DNA of 64,000 bases from Mesorhizobium opportunistum WSM2075 (GCF_000176035.2 NC_015675.1:3600001-3664000), one strand, 5' to 3'; positions 32,477 to 41,214 are shown, counted from the first letter of the stretch. The notes: generated by a model from the sequence alone, not told the origin. Made by a program: numbers and translations.

Positions 32477-33196
32477 ATGTCGATTTGGGACCGCCTTGGC
32501 GAATTCATAACACGGGTTTCATCCTCAGCGACGTCGGGCGTCGCCGACGTCGTCGAGGCAGTACGCACGGTGTTCTCCGGCGACGCGGACCTGCGCCGCC
32601 GCGTCGCCTTCTCGGTGGCCATGATTGCGCTTTCGGCCAAGATGGCCAAGGCCGACGGCATCGTCACCCAGGACGAAGTGCGCGCTTTCCAGGAAATCTT
32701 CGAAGTCCCGCCGAAGGAGACGCGCAATGTGGCGCGGCTGTTCGATCTGGCGCAGCGCGACGTGGCCGGATTCGAGACCTATGCCGAACGGATGGCGCAG
32801 ATGTGCGGCTCTGGGCATTCCAACTGCGTGATGCTGGAAGACATACTCGACGGCCTGTTCCACATCGCCAAGGCCGACGGCTTGGTGCATGAGCATGAAG
32901 GCACCTTCCTGCATCGGATCGCGGAGATTTTCCGCATCGACGAGGCACATTACGAGGCCATCCTGGCGCGGCACGTCAATCTTGGCGCTGGCGACCCCTA
33001 TGTCGTGCTCGGCATCGAGCGCGGCAAGCCGTTCGAGGAGGTCAGGAAGCGGTACCGCAAGCTGGTTTCCGACAATCATCCGGACCGGCTGATCGCGCGC
33101 GGCCTGCCGCAGGAATTCATCAAGATCGCGACGACCAGGGTCGCGGCGATCAACGCCGCCTATGAGATGATCGAGCGAGGCCTGCGGCACGTATGA
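32477..33196 (+). CDS. TerB-like and DnaJ domain protein (DjlA-like co-chaperone)
   Basis: A 239-residue protein. Residues about 35-165 form a TerB-type helical domain (RRRVAFSVAMIALSAKMAKADGIVTQDEV, then LFHIAKADGLVHEHEGTFL). Residues about 173-239 are a J domain with the invariant HPD in SDNHPDRL. The pattern matches DjlA without its membrane anchor, so it should recruit a DnaK-type Hsp70 in the cytoplasm. The ATG at 32477 is preferred to one 12 bases upstream, though neither has a strong ribosome site. Its stop overlaps the amidase start (ATGA), so the two are translated together. Confidence 0.87.
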   Translation: MSIWDRLGEFITRVSSSATSGVADVVEAVRTVFSGDADLRRRVAFSVAMIALSAKMAKADGIVTQDEVRAFQEIFEVPPKETRNVARLFDLAQRDVAGFETYAERMAQMCGSGHSNCVMLEDILDGLFHIAKADGLVHEHEGTFLHRIAEIFRIDEAHYEAILARHVNLGAGDPYVVLGIERGKPFEEVRKRYRKLVSDNHPDRLIARGLPQEFIKIATTRVAAINAAYEMIERGLRHV

Positions 33197-33948
33197 GCGG
33201 CTTCCTGCCCGACGAGCCGCGCGCCGAGGTCAGGGTGTCGCCGAATTTCGGGCCAAGGCGCGACACGCTGAAACCCGACATGATCGTGCTGCACTATACC
33301 GGCATGGCGACGGGTGCCGGGGCGGAGGCGTGGCTGTGCGACCCGGAGAGCGAAGTCTCGTCGCATTATCTCGTGCATGAGAATGGCCATATCGTGCAGA
33401 TGGTCAGGGAAAGCGACCGCGCCTGGCACGCCGGCAAGAGTTCCTGGTTCGGACGCAGCGACATCAACTCCTGTTCGATCGGCATCGAGATCGTCAATCC
33501 GGGACATTCGCTGGGTTATCGCGGATTTCCCCGGCGCCAGATCGATGCGGTGATCGGCCTGTGCAAAGGCATTGCCGCGCGGCATGCGATCCCAGCCACG
33601 CGGGTGCTGGCGCATTCGGACGTGGCGCCCGGGCGCAAAGTCGATCCAGGCGAGAAGTTTCCGTGGGGCGCGCTGTTCGAGGCCGGTGTCGGCCATCTCG
33701 TACCGGCCGCGCCGGTGAGGCGAGGGGCCACATTGGGACCCGGTGCCCGCGGCGCCGATGTCGAGGCGCTGCAGTCGATGCTGGCGCTTTATGGCTATGG
33801 CGTCGAGATATCGGGCGTTTTCGATCATCAGACACGGATTGTCGTCGAGGCTTTCCAACGGCATTTCCGACCACGCCTGGTTGACGGGCTGGCCGACGGC
33901 TCGACGATGCGTACGCTGCAAAAACTGCTTGCCTCCATGAGCCGCTGA
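33193..33948 (+). CDS. N-acetylmuramoyl-L-alanine amidase, AmpD-like, with peptidoglycan-binding domain
   Basis: A 251-residue zinc amidase. The Amidase_2 domain occupies about 20-160, with metal ligands expected in IVLHYTGM (His34), ESDRAWHAGKSSW, and LAHSDVAPGRKVDPGEKFPW. A PG_binding_1 domain (GARGADVEALQSMLALYGYG to FQRHFRP) ends the protein. No signal peptide is visible, so like AmpD it probably trims anhydro-muropeptides in the cytoplasm during wall recycling. The binding domain would be unusual for that job and leaves an envelope role open. It overlaps the TerB-DnaJ gene by 4 bases. Confidence 0.88.
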   Translation: MSGFLPDEPRAEVRVSPNFGPRRDTLKPDMIVLHYTGMATGAGAEAWLCDPESEVSSHYLVHENGHIVQMVRESDRAWHAGKSSWFGRSDINSCSIGIEIVNPGHSLGYRGFPRRQIDAVIGLCKGIAARHAIPATRVLAHSDVAPGRKVDPGEKFPWGALFEAGVGHLVPAAPVRRGATLGPGARGADVEALQSMLALYGYGVEISGVFDHQTRIVVEAFQRHFRPRLVDGLADGSTMRTLQKLLASMSR

Positions 33949-34160
33949 CCCAGGGTCAAGGCCCTGCCCAAGTAATCCTTTGCGCCTTTCAGGTTACAAA
34001 CTGTCACTTAAAGTGACTTGCCCCGCCTTCATTGGCGCCAATTCGGACTTCAAAGGGCAATTCGTACAGTTTGTCGGGCGTCTATCCCCCCGGATGTTCC
34101 GATATTAATCAAGGCGTGCCACGCGATGATCTTCGCGTGGTCCAAACAGAACAGGATCAC

Positions 34161-34880
34161 ATGCAGAAATTGACCGTTGTAACGGCAGCTCTTGCTGCCG
34201 GCGTAATGACTTTTGCCTTTGGTGCGGCCAATGCCGCGCCGTTAAGCCCACGGGCCGATCAAGGGCTCGTAGTGGCAACCGCCAAAGGCAAGGCCATTTC
34301 GGCCAAAAGCAGCAGGAGTGTGAAGACGGCGAAGAAGCAGGCTTCCGCTAAAGTGGAAAAGGCAAGTTGGACCAAGGCGAAGAAATCCACCGCCAAAAAG
34401 CACACCAAGCGCGGCCGCAAGACCGTCGACATGACAACAACGGCATCGATCGGCCTCGGGAATGCAGCCGCGTCGATGGCAGCGGTGACCAGCAGCGGCC
34501 AGTATTCCGCGATCGTCACCCGCTATGCGGCGAGCTACGGCGTCCCGGTGTCGCTGGCTAATGCCGTCATCAAGATCGAGAGCAATTACCGGCCGAACAT
34601 GGTCGGCGGTGCCGGCGAGATCGGCCTGATGCAGATCAAGCCGGCGACGGCGCGGATGATGGGCTACAACGGTTCGGCCAAGGGCCTCTTCGATCCCGAC
34701 ACCAACATCAAATACGGCATGAAGTATCTCGCCATGGCGCGGGATCTCGGCGGCGGCACGACCTGCGGCACGATCCTGAAATACAATGCCGGCCATGGCG
34801 CGACACGGATGAACCCCGTTTCGGCCGCCTATTGCAGCAAGGTCAAGGTGCAGTTGGCTGCTGTTGGTGCGCCTGCCTGA
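34161..34880 (+). CDS. secreted lytic transglycosylase (SLT domain)
   Basis: A 239-residue protein with a signal peptide (MQKLTVVTAALAAGVMTFAFGAANA). A Lys/Ala/Ser-rich basic linker (about 35-90) follows, then an SLT domain: VSLANAVIKIESNYRPNMVGG with the catalytic Glu, GEIGLMQIKPATARMMGY, and LKYNAGHGA. It cleaves glycan strands to 1,6-anhydromuropeptides in the periplasm. The basic linker may bind anionic wall or DNA. AGGATCAC before 34161 fixes the start; an upstream ATG at 34032 would destroy the signal peptide. A terminator follows 27 bp after the stop, so it is probably a single-gene unit. Confidence 0.88.
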   Translation: MQKLTVVTAALAAGVMTFAFGAANAAPLSPRADQGLVVATAKGKAISAKSSRSVKTAKKQASAKVEKASWTKAKKSTAKKHTKRGRKTVDMTTTASIGLGNAAASMAAVTSSGQYSAIVTRYAASYGVPVSLANAVIKIESNYRPNMVGGAGEIGLMQIKPATARMMGYNGSAKGLFDPDTNIKYGMKYLAMARDLGGGTTCGTILKYNAGHGATRMNPVSAAYCSKVKVQLAAVGAPA

Positions 34881-34906
34881 GAAGAGCTGGCGTAAGAAGA
34901 GCTGGC

Positions 34907-34933
34907 CGCAACCGGCTTTTTCGGTTGCGTTTT
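34907..34933 (+). terminator. intrinsic terminator after the lytic transglycosylase gene
   Basis: GCAACCG at 34908-34914 pairs with CGGTTGC at 34922-34928 around a GCTTTTT loop; the stem can extend by one pair on each side. GTTTTC follows. It separates the transglycosylase gene from rnpB and overlaps the rnpB -35 region. Confidence 0.75.
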
Positions 34934-34954
34934 CTGGGCTGAACCCCTTTATAC
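34925..34954 (+). promoter_or_regulatory. rnpB: probable rnpB promoter
   Basis: TTGCGT at 34925-34930 and TTATAC at 34949-34954 are separated by 18 bp, a reasonable sigma-70 pair. They predict a start near 34960, which is where the P1 helix of RNase P RNA begins. The -35 element lies within the terminator stem of the preceding gene. Confidence 0.6.
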
Positions 34955-34959
34955 GCCTT

Positions 34960-35360
34960 GCCAGCTGGCCGGGCGGCCGCACTCGCAAACGCCGAAAGGC
35001 CGCGGGTGAGGAAAGTCCGGGCTCCATGGAGACACGGTGCCGGTTAATGGCCGGCGGGGGCGACCCCAGGGAAAGTGCCACAGAAAGCAAACCGCCACGG
35101 TTTCACCGTGGTAAGGGTGAAAGGGTGGGGTAAGAGCCCACCGCGCGACTGGCAACAGGAGCGGCACGGTAAACCCCACCGGGAGCAAGACCGAATAGGG
35201 GCGGTGCGAGGGGAAACCCTCGAGGGCTGTTTCCGGCTCACCGTCCGGGTAGGTTGCGTGAGGCGCATGGCAACAGGCGCCCAAGATGAATGGCCGCCAC
35301 GTTCTCGTCCCGCAAGGGGCGAGGGCCATACAAAACCCGGCTTACAGGCCGGCTGGCAGT
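34960..35360 (+). ncRNA. rnpB: RNase P RNA (bacterial class A)
   Basis: The catalytic RNA that trims tRNA 5' leaders. P1 is formed by GCCAGCTGGCC at the start and GGCCGGCTGGC at the end. Universal core elements are present in order: GAGGAAAGTCCGGGCTCC at 35008-35025, ACAGAAA near 35080, GGTAAGGGTGAAAGGGTG, AGATGAATGGCCGCC near 35284 and ACAAAACCCGGCTTA near 35329. The length of about 400 nt fits type A. Ends are placed from the P1 helix and may be off by a few bases. No protein-coding gene lies in this interval. Confidence 0.95.
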
Positions 35361-35476
35361 TTTCCTTCGAAAAGAAAACCTTTGAGATCAGCAGGTTGCG
35401 CCCTCCAGCGCGCCTGCCGATTCAAGTTGGTGCGGCTTTGCCGGCTGGATCGACACCAAGCCATTTGCTTGAAGCT

Positions 35477-35495
35477 GGTACGATTTAGTCGTACC
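35477..35495. promoter_or_regulatory. inverted repeat, likely ParDE operator
   Basis: GGTACGA-TTTAG-TCGTACC is a perfect 7-bp inverted repeat 33 bp before the parD ATG. ParD-type ribbon-helix-helix antitoxins repress their own promoters through short dyads at this position, so it is the likely operator. Confidence 0.6.
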
Positions 35496-35527
35496 GTGGG
35501 ATCGACGCAAGGCATCGGGAGTCTATC

Positions 35528-35803
35528 ATGGGACATGTCGATAAACGCAGCATCACGCTGTCGCCGGAACTGGCCCAAGCGGTGGACGATGTGGTTGCCG
35601 CCGGCGAATATGCTTCGGCGAGCGAAGTGATCCGCGATGCGCTGCGGCAATGGAAGGACCGCCGCGATCTGCTCGGCTATACGGTCGAGGAACTGCGCAA
35701 GCTGGTGCAGGAAGGGACCGATAGCGGGCCTGGTCGATTTGCATCGATGGATGAAATCAAAGCCGAGGCGCGGAGACGGTTGCGATCTGACGACGCAGCA
35801 TGA
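35528..35803 (+). CDS. parD: ParD family antitoxin (ribbon-helix-helix)
   Basis: A 91-residue protein. The N-terminal ribbon-helix-helix DNA-binding part is KRSITLSPELAQAVDDVVA with GEYASASEVIRDALRQWKDRR, and the C-terminal tail (about 50-91) that wraps the toxin is charged. It neutralises ParE and represses the operon. Its stop overlaps the toxin start (ATGA at 35800-35803), the usual coupling for these modules. It lies just downstream of rnpB with its own promoter region and operator-like repeat. Confidence 0.9.
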   Translation: MGHVDKRSITLSPELAQAVDDVVAAGEYASASEVIRDALRQWKDRRDLLGYTVEELRKLVQEGTDSGPGRFASMDEIKAEARRRLRSDDAA

Positions 35804-36429
35804 ATCTGTTGTCCATCGTCCGGAATGCACGCGTTGAAGACGATCTGATCGCGATCTGGCTGCATATTGCCCAGGACAGCGAGGCTGCAGCCGATCGGCT
35901 CCTCGATCGCATCGAAGCGCGATGGCAGCAACTGGCCATCTTTCCCCTCTCAGGTGCGCCACGCGACGATATTGCGCCCGGCATCCGTCATCTGGTGGTC
36001 GGCGATTATCTCACCCTGTATCGCGTCGGTGGCGAAGCGATCGAAATTCTTCGCGTGCTGCACGGCCATCGCGACATCGAAGCCGACGATCTCGGTCGTG
36101 ATCGATCCTGTCAGCCTCTGATCCCGTCCAGCGACATCTCGATTGCTTTCCAGAGTTCTTCCACCGGTTCACATCCGACCGAGAGGCGTACGAAGCCAGG
36201 CGCAACCGCATCGCCTCGCTTCAAGCGCCGCTCGGCCGAGGTGTGGACGCCGCCGAAGGATGTCGCTGCCTGCATCAGGTCGCAATTGTTGATGAAATCC
36301 TCAGCCTTATCCTCCGAAGCGAGCTCGAACGAGATGAGAAAGCCGAAGCGCTCCATCTGGGCGCGGGCAAGATTATGCGACGGATCGCTCTCCAGTCCGG
36401 GAAAGCGCAGGCCGCTGATCGCCCGGTGA
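35800..36429 (+). CDS. parE: ParE family toxin with an abnormal C-terminal run-on
   Basis: The first 100 or so residues are a normal ParE/RelE-fold toxin: IVRNARVEDDLIAIWLHIAQDSEAAADRLLDRI, FPLSGAPRDDI, RHLVVGDYLTLYRV, EILRVLHGHRDIEADDL. Family members stop about here. This frame instead stays open to 36429 (209 residues). The extra 105 or so residues are antisense to the end of the convergent PLP gene and look like a shadow reading. A TGA lies at 36099-36101 in another frame, so a small indel may have removed the native stop. ParE toxins poison DNA gyrase. Whether this one is active is uncertain. Confidence 0.75.
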   Translation: MNLLSIVRNARVEDDLIAIWLHIAQDSEAAADRLLDRIEARWQQLAIFPLSGAPRDDIAPGIRHLVVGDYLTLYRVGGEAIEILRVLHGHRDIEADDLGRDRSCQPLIPSSDISIAFQSSSTGSHPTERRTKPGATASPRFKRRSAEVWTPPKDVAACIRSQLLMKSSALSSEASSNEMRKPKRSIWARARLCDGSLSSPGKRRPLIAR

Positions 36430-37226
36430 CCCTGCAGTCGCCGCGCGATCACTTCCGCTGAGGTGCACATGCGGTCGAAGCGCACATCGAGTGTCTCCAG
36501 GCCACGGTGCACCAGCCAGGCTTCGAACGGTCCGGGAATGCTGCCTGAAATTTCGCGCCAGCCGGTCACGGCGGCGATGATGTCGGCGTTGCGGCTGGCG
36601 ACGTGGCCGAACAGCACGTCGGAATGGCCGTTCGGCGCCTTGGTGTCGGCGGCGACGACGATATCGGCGCCGTGGTCGAGCGGGCGCTGGCCGAACGGCG
36701 TCATCGTCGTGTTGTCGATCGCCAGCAGCGCACCTGCTTTGTGAACCGCCGCGGCAACGGCCGCTATGTCGCAGATATCCAGTCCCGGATTGGCCGGGGT
36801 TTCGACGAAAGCAAGCCGGTAGCCATCGAAGCCGCCATCGAGGAACGTCGAGGTCGGGCGGACATCGTAGCTGACGCCGAAAGGCTTCAGGAAACGATCG
36901 GCCAGTGCCCTTGTCGTGTGATAGCCGTCCGACGGCAGCAGGATACGGTCGCCAGTCTTGAGCAGTCCGAAGAACACGGCCGAGATCGCGCCCATTCCGG
37001 AAGGGAAGGCCACGCAGGGCGCGTCTTCCAGATGCGCCAGCATGTGTTCGACCGCGTCCCAGGTCGGATTGCTGAAGCGGCCATATTGATCGTAGCCGGT
37101 GGCATCGCCAGGCGCATGGTAGATCGCGGCCATGGTCAGCGGCAGCGGGATCGGGTCGCCTTTGGCAAGTCCGCTGTTGCGCAGATGGGGAAGTGCTGCA
37201 GCGCGTGTGTTCGCTGATTCAGGCAT
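36111..37226 (-). CDS. Cys/Met metabolism PLP enzyme (cystathionine gamma-synthase/lyase family)
   Basis: A 371-residue fold type I PLP enzyme. The Schiff-base Lys is Lys196 in VVAADTKAPNGHSDVLFG. YGRFSNPTWDAVE is the family's YSR-x-xNPT equivalent, SGMGAIS is the phosphate-binding loop, and FVETPANPGLDICDI and AIDNTTMTP hold the cofactor-binding Asp. Members make or break cystathionine, or release methanethiol. The replacement of SATKY by ADTKA is mildly unusual, so the exact reaction is open. No regulatory site is visible upstream. Its 3' end overlaps the run-on part of the ParE frame by 319 bp. Confidence 0.88.
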   Translation of the reverse strand: MPESANTRAAALPHLRNSGLAKGDPIPLPLTMAAIYHAPGDATGYDQYGRFSNPTWDAVEHMLAHLEDAPCVAFPSGMGAISAVFFGLLKTGDRILLPSDGYHTTRALADRFLKPFGVSYDVRPTSTFLDGGFDGYRLAFVETPANPGLDICDIAAVAAAVHKAGALLAIDNTTMTPFGQRPLDHGADIVVAADTKAPNGHSDVLFGHVASRNADIIAAVTGWREISGSIPGPFEAWLVHRGLETLDVRFDRMCTSAEVIARRLQGHRAISGLRFPGLESDPSHNLARAQMERFGFLISFELASEDKAEDFINNCDLMQAATSFGGVHTSAERRLKRGDAVAPGFVRLSVGCEPVEELWKAIEMSLDGIRG

Positions 37227-37421
37227 CGATTCTCAAAACCCTCCTGGTGACCGGTCGGACGCGAGCAAACGCTATGCCCGGCAACGCGCCCCAGCAAGCC
37301 GCCTCCGGTTGGGCCAAGCGCTCTAAACGCTTCGTTAGGCTTAATGATCCATAAAGACGAGACGTGCCGGAACGGCTGCCCTCATCGGTCGCGATGCGCG
37401 TGTTTGTGAAGCCTATTCCCG

Positions 37422-37452
37422 TTGACGCCCATAGTGCCCCATGATATCCCAT
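37422..37452. promoter_or_regulatory. dcw promoter with triple MraZ-binding box
   Basis: CCCAT occurs at 37428, 37438 and 37448, exactly 10 bp apart; on the other strand this reads TGGGN-N5-TGGGN-N5-TGGGN, the MraZ box described for E. coli. TTGACG at 37422-37427 is a good alphaproteobacterial -35, and the boxes cover the spacer and -10 region (near 37445). Binding of MraZ here would block RNA polymerase, so the cluster is probably self-repressed. The leader to mraZ is about 180 nt. The rest of the 410-bp gap from 37227 shows nothing else I can name. Confidence 0.75.
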
Positions 37453-37636
37453 TTCGATACTCAAGCCTTCGTTCCGCGTCAGGGTAAAGCGTACGCCAAT
37501 CGGGCAGCCGCGGCGGCTGCGCGTTTGCCGGTTTTTGCCCGCGTAAACGAGGTGGGTGCGAGGCAGGGAACGCGCTGCGGCGGCGCGTGCGACACGATAA
37601 AGAGGGGTGCGGCGGCGCAAGCGGCTGTAACGCGTG

Positions 37637-38095
37637 ATGGACCGGTTTCTGTCGAACACGGTGAGCAGGATCGATGCGAAGGGACGGGTGTCCGTTCCGG
37701 CGCATTTCCGCGCCGTCGTGCAGAAGCGCGGCTATTCGGAACTCTACGCGCTGCGTTGCCTGGATCTGCCGGCGATGGATGTCGGTGGGCTCGACCTGCT
37801 CGATCGGTACGAGCAGCGCATCGCGCTCGAGAATCCCTTCCTGCAGACGGCGGACGACATGTCCTTCTTCTGCCATGGCGATGGCGCATTCCTGAAACTC
37901 GACCAGGATGGCCGCATCACCATGACCGATTTCATTCGCGAGCACACCGGCATCTCGGCGGAGGTGACTTTTGTCGGCCGCGGCAATTTCTTTCAGATCT
38001 GGGAGCCGGGACGGCTTGCTGCCTATGGCGCGCAGGCGCGGGCCCGGCTTTTGCAGCTTCGGCAGGGGACGAAGCCTGGGGAGCGGCCGGAATGA
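37637..38095 (+). CDS. mraZ: transcriptional regulator MraZ
   Basis: A 152-residue protein with two AbrB-like MraZ repeats: [24 protein letters not shown] near the start and [21 protein letters not shown] after residue 85, followed by [15 protein letters not shown]. MraZ forms rings that bind repeated TGGGN boxes and represses the dcw operon; such boxes lie at 37428-37452. The frame also has a GTG immediately before the ATG at 37637, so either may start translation. Its stop overlaps the rsmH start (ATGA). Confidence 0.94.
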   Translation: MDRFLSNTVSRIDAKGRVSVPAHFRAVVQKRGYSELYALRCLDLPAMDVGGLDLLDRYEQRIALENPFLQTADDMSFFCHGDGAFLKLDQDGRITMTDFIREHTGISAEVTFVGRGNFFQIWEPGRLAAYGAQARARLLQLRQGTKPGERPE

Positions 38096-39108
38096 CGGCG
38101 GGCCACGGCGATGACATCCACGCCGTTGGCGGACCGGCCCGCCACATTCCGGTCCTCCTTGGCGAAGTGCTCGAGGCACTGGCGCCGGCGGAAGGCGACA
38201 TCATCATCGACGGCACGTTCGGCGCCGGCGGCTACACCAAAGCCATCCTGGCTACGGGGGCCTCGGTGGTGGCCATCGATCGCGACCCGGACGCGATCGC
38301 CGCCGGACGCGATCTCGAGGCGCAATCGGGCGGCAGGCTGAGGCTGGTGCAGGCGCCGTTCTCGACCCTGGACGAGCATGCCGAAAGCGTTGATGGCGTC
38401 GTGCTCGACATCGGCGTGTCCTCCATGCAGCTCGACCAGGCGGAGCGCGGCTTCTCGTTCCGCAATGACGGGCCGCTCGACATGCGCATGGCGCAGGCGG
38501 GCCTCAGCGCCGCCGATGTCGTCAACAGCTTCAAGCCGGGCGACCTTGCCCGCATCTTCGGCTTTCTCGGCGAGGAGCGTCACGCCGGGCGTATCGCCCG
38601 CATGATCGAGGCGCGCCGCGAAAAGCGGCCATTCGAACGCACGCTGGAACTCGCCGACGCCATCGAGACGCATATCGGGCGCGCGCCGAAGGACAAGATC
38701 CATCCGGCCACCCGCGTCTTCCAGGCGCTGCGCATCTTCGTCAATGACGAGCTTGGCGAGCTGGCCAAGGCCCTGTTCGCCGCCGAACGCGCGCTGAAGC
38801 CGGGCGGACGCCTCGTCGTGGTGACGTTCCATTCGCTGGAAGACCGTATCGTCAAGCGCTTCATAGCCGACCGCGCCGATACCGCGAGCGGTTCGCGCCA
38901 CTTGCCCGAGGCGCAGGCGCGCAGCGCCACCTTCCGCAAGGATGGCGGCGGCGTGACGCCTGGTGACGCGGAGATCGCGGCCAATCCGCGCGCCCGCTCG
39001 GCGAGGCTGCGCGCCGCGATCCGCACCGAGGCGCCGGCGCGCCCCGGCGATTTTTCGATTTTCGGCCTTCCAAAGCTTCCCGGTGTCGATCGTCCGGGGG
39101 AGAGGTAA
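38092..39108 (+). CDS. rsmH: 16S rRNA (cytosine(1402)-N(4))-methyltransferase RsmH
   Basis: A 338-residue methyltransferase, also called MraW. The N-terminal [15 protein letters not shown] is typical, motif I is [15 protein letters not shown], and [22 protein letters not shown], the LDMRM segment, and [14 protein letters not shown] follow. It N4-methylates C1402 of 16S rRNA in the ribosomal P site. The start at 38092 overlaps the mraZ stop; upstream frames are not needed. The length matches the family. It is the second gene of the dcw operon. Confidence 0.95.
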   Translation: MTAGHGDDIHAVGGPARHIPVLLGEVLEALAPAEGDIIIDGTFGAGGYTKAILATGASVVAIDRDPDAIAAGRDLEAQSGGRLRLVQAPFSTLDEHAESVDGVVLDIGVSSMQLDQAERGFSFRNDGPLDMRMAQAGLSAADVVNSFKPGDLARIFGFLGEERHAGRIARMIEARREKRPFERTLELADAIETHIGRAPKDKIHPATRVFQALRIFVNDELGELAKALFAAERALKPGGRLVVVTFHSLEDRIVKRFIADRADTASGSRHLPEAQARSATFRKDGGGVTPGDAEIAANPRARSARLRAAIRTEAPARPGDFSIFGLPKLPGVDRPGER

Positions 39109-39112
39109 GCAC

Positions 39113-39508
39113 GTGTTCCGTACCAGCGACATTGTCCTGATCGCCGTCATGGTTTCGGCGGCGGCCCTGACCTACAAGATCAAGCGCGAGGCCGAGGACC
39201 AACTGGCGGCGGTGCAGAAAATCCATACCCAGATACGCTACGAGGAGGAGACGATCGACCTGCTCAAGGCCGACTGGAGCCTGCTCACCCAGCCGTCGCG
39301 GCTGCAGAAGCTCGCCGAACTCTACAAGGCGCAGCTCGCGCTCGAGCCGGTCAGCGCGCGCCAGATCGTGGGCCTGAGCGACTTGCCGGCCAAGGCCCTG
39401 GACATCCAGGACATACTGAACGGCCGCCAGGGCGGCATGGCCGACAATTCCGACAAGGCGCCCCCTGGCGACAAGGATCCCGTCGTGACCGGAGGCATCG
39501 CCCAATGA
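39113..39508 (+). CDS. ftsL: cell division protein FtsL
   Basis: A 131-residue bitopic protein starting with GTG at 39113, placed by GGGGGAGAGG just upstream. One membrane span (about 8-23, VLIAVMVSAAALTYKI) is followed by a periplasmic coiled coil (REAEDQLAAVQKIHTQIRYEEETIDLLKADW) and a tail. FtsL joins FtsQ and FtsB in the divisome core that activates FtsW-FtsI. Sequence conservation is low in this family, so position between rsmH and ftsI carries much of the evidence. Its stop overlaps ftsI (ATGA). Confidence 0.88.
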   Translation: MFRTSDIVLIAVMVSAAALTYKIKREAEDQLAAVQKIHTQIRYEEETIDLLKADWSLLTQPSRLQKLAELYKAQLALEPVSARQIVGLSDLPAKALDIQDILNGRQGGMADNSDKAPPGDKDPVVTGGIAQ

Positions 39509-41214
39509 TCGGCAAACTGCTGAAGCGCCGGGCCAGGACGGTTGAGGACGGGTCCATCGTCGTCGATGGCGCCCGCAAGGCGACCGGCGGCAAGGGCAAG
39601 GCGCGTATTGTGATGACGATGGCGGTGTTCTTCGGCATCTTCTCGGTCATTTCGGGGCGGCTGGTCTATCTCGGCTTCCAGACGCCCGACCTGTCGGGCG
39701 GCCCGCAGAGCCGGGTCACCGCCTCGCGGCCCGACATTGTCGACCGCAATGGCGAAGTGCTGGCGACCGACATCAAGACGGCGTCGCTGTTCGCAGAGCC
39801 GCGCCGCATCGTCGATGCCGACGAGGCGATCGAGAAGCTGTCGACCGTGCTGCCCGAGATCGACTATGAGCAGACCTACCACAAGCTCAAGAGCGGCGCC
39901 GGCTTCGTCTGGCTGCAGCGCCAGCTGACGCCCAAGCAGCAGGCCGACATCATGCAGCTCGGCATTCCCGGCTTCGGCTTCCGCACGGAGAAGCGCCGCT
40001 TTTATCCGAGCGGCGAAACCTCGTCCTACATTGTCGGCCTGACCAACATCGACAACCAGGGCATCTCCGGCATGGAGAAATATATCGACGAGCAGGGCCT
40101 GAGCGACCTGCAGGCGTCGGGCTTGGCGGTGGCCAAGGATCTCAAGCCGGTCAAGCTTTCGATCGATCTGCGCATCCAGCATGTGGTGCGCGACGAGATC
40201 GCCGCTGGCCTGGAACGCTATCGCGCCCTGGGCGCCGGCGCCGTCGTGCTCAACGTCAAGACCGGCGAAGTGGTGGCCATGGCTTCGGTGCCGGATTTCG
40301 ATCCGAATAATCCCTACAATGCACAGGAAAAGGACCGGCTGAACCGGATGTCGGCGGGCCTCTATGAAATGGGCTCGACCTTCAAGAGCTTCACCTCGGC
40401 CATGGCGCTCGATTCCGGCAAGGCGACGATGGCGAGCCGCTTCGACGCTTCGCATCCAATCCGGGTCGGGCATCAGGCCATTCACGATTTCCACGGCAAG
40501 AACCGTGTGCTGTCGTTGCCGGAGGTGTTCCTCTATTCGTCCAACATCGGGTCGGCCCGAGAGGCCGAACTGGTCGGTATCGCGGGGCACCGGGAATTCC
40601 TGCATCGTCTTGGCATCCTGGACAAGATGCAGACCGAACTGCCGGAAGTCGCCCGCCCGACGGAACCGAAGGTCTGGAAACAGGTCAATTCGTTCACCAT
40701 CGCCTTTGGCCATGGCGTGTCGACGACACCGCTGCAAGCGGCTGTCGGCTGCGCGGCGCTGATGAATGGTGGCTACTTGATGGAACCGACGTTCCTGGTC
40801 CGCAGCGAGCAGGAAGCGATGGCGACGGCCAAGAAAGTGGTTAGCGACAAAACCGTCGAAGGCATGCGCTACCTCTATACGCTCAACGCCGAGAAGGGCT
40901 CGGCCAGAAACGCCAGGGTCCCCGGCTACCGGGTCGGCGGCAAGACCGGAACGGCCGAGAAGGTGATCAACGGCCGCTATTCTAAGGATTTGAATTTCAA
41001 CACCTTCGTCGCCGCCTTCCCGATGGACGATCCGCAATACCTGGTGTTTACGATTGCCGACGCCCCGCACCCCGAAAAGCCCGGGATGACCGACGTCGCG
41101 GCCGCGAATGCTGGGGTTATAGCCGGCAATATCATCAGGCGTTCAGCGGCCATGCTTGGCGTGAAGCCAGATTTCAGCCATGAAAATGGTGCAACGCTGG
41201 TGTCCTATCAGTGA
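39505..41214 (+). CDS. ftsI: peptidoglycan D,D-transpeptidase FtsI (PBP3)
   Basis: A 569-residue class B penicillin-binding protein. It has one N-terminal membrane span (about 34-50), a pedestal domain (PDIVDRNGEVLATDI), and a transpeptidase domain with the three penicillin-binding motifs: STFK at 291-294 (Ser291 nucleophile), SSN at 345-347 and KTG at 480-482 in GGKTGTAEK. It crosslinks septal peptidoglycan with FtsW in the periplasm. The start overlaps ftsL by 4 bases. A 54-bp gap without a visible terminator leads to murE. Confidence 0.95.
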   Translation: MIGKLLKRRARTVEDGSIVVDGARKATGGKGKARIVMTMAVFFGIFSVISGRLVYLGFQTPDLSGGPQSRVTASRPDIVDRNGEVLATDIKTASLFAEPRRIVDADEAIEKLSTVLPEIDYEQTYHKLKSGAGFVWLQRQLTPKQQADIMQLGIPGFGFRTEKRRFYPSGETSSYIVGLTNIDNQGISGMEKYIDEQGLSDLQASGLAVAKDLKPVKLSIDLRIQHVVRDEIAAGLERYRALGAGAVVLNVKTGEVVAMASVPDFDPNNPYNAQEKDRLNRMSAGLYEMGSTFKSFTSAMALDSGKATMASRFDASHPIRVGHQAIHDFHGKNRVLSLPEVFLYSSNIGSAREAELVGIAGHREFLHRLGILDKMQTELPEVARPTEPKVWKQVNSFTIAFGHGVSTTPLQAAVGCAALMNGGYLMEPTFLVRSEQEAMATAKKVVSDKTVEGMRYLYTLNAEKGSARNARVPGYRVGGKTGTAEKVINGRYSKDLNFNTFVAAFPMDDPQYLVFTIADAPHPEKPGMTDVAAANAGVIAGNIIRRSAAMLGVKPDFSHENGATLVSYQ

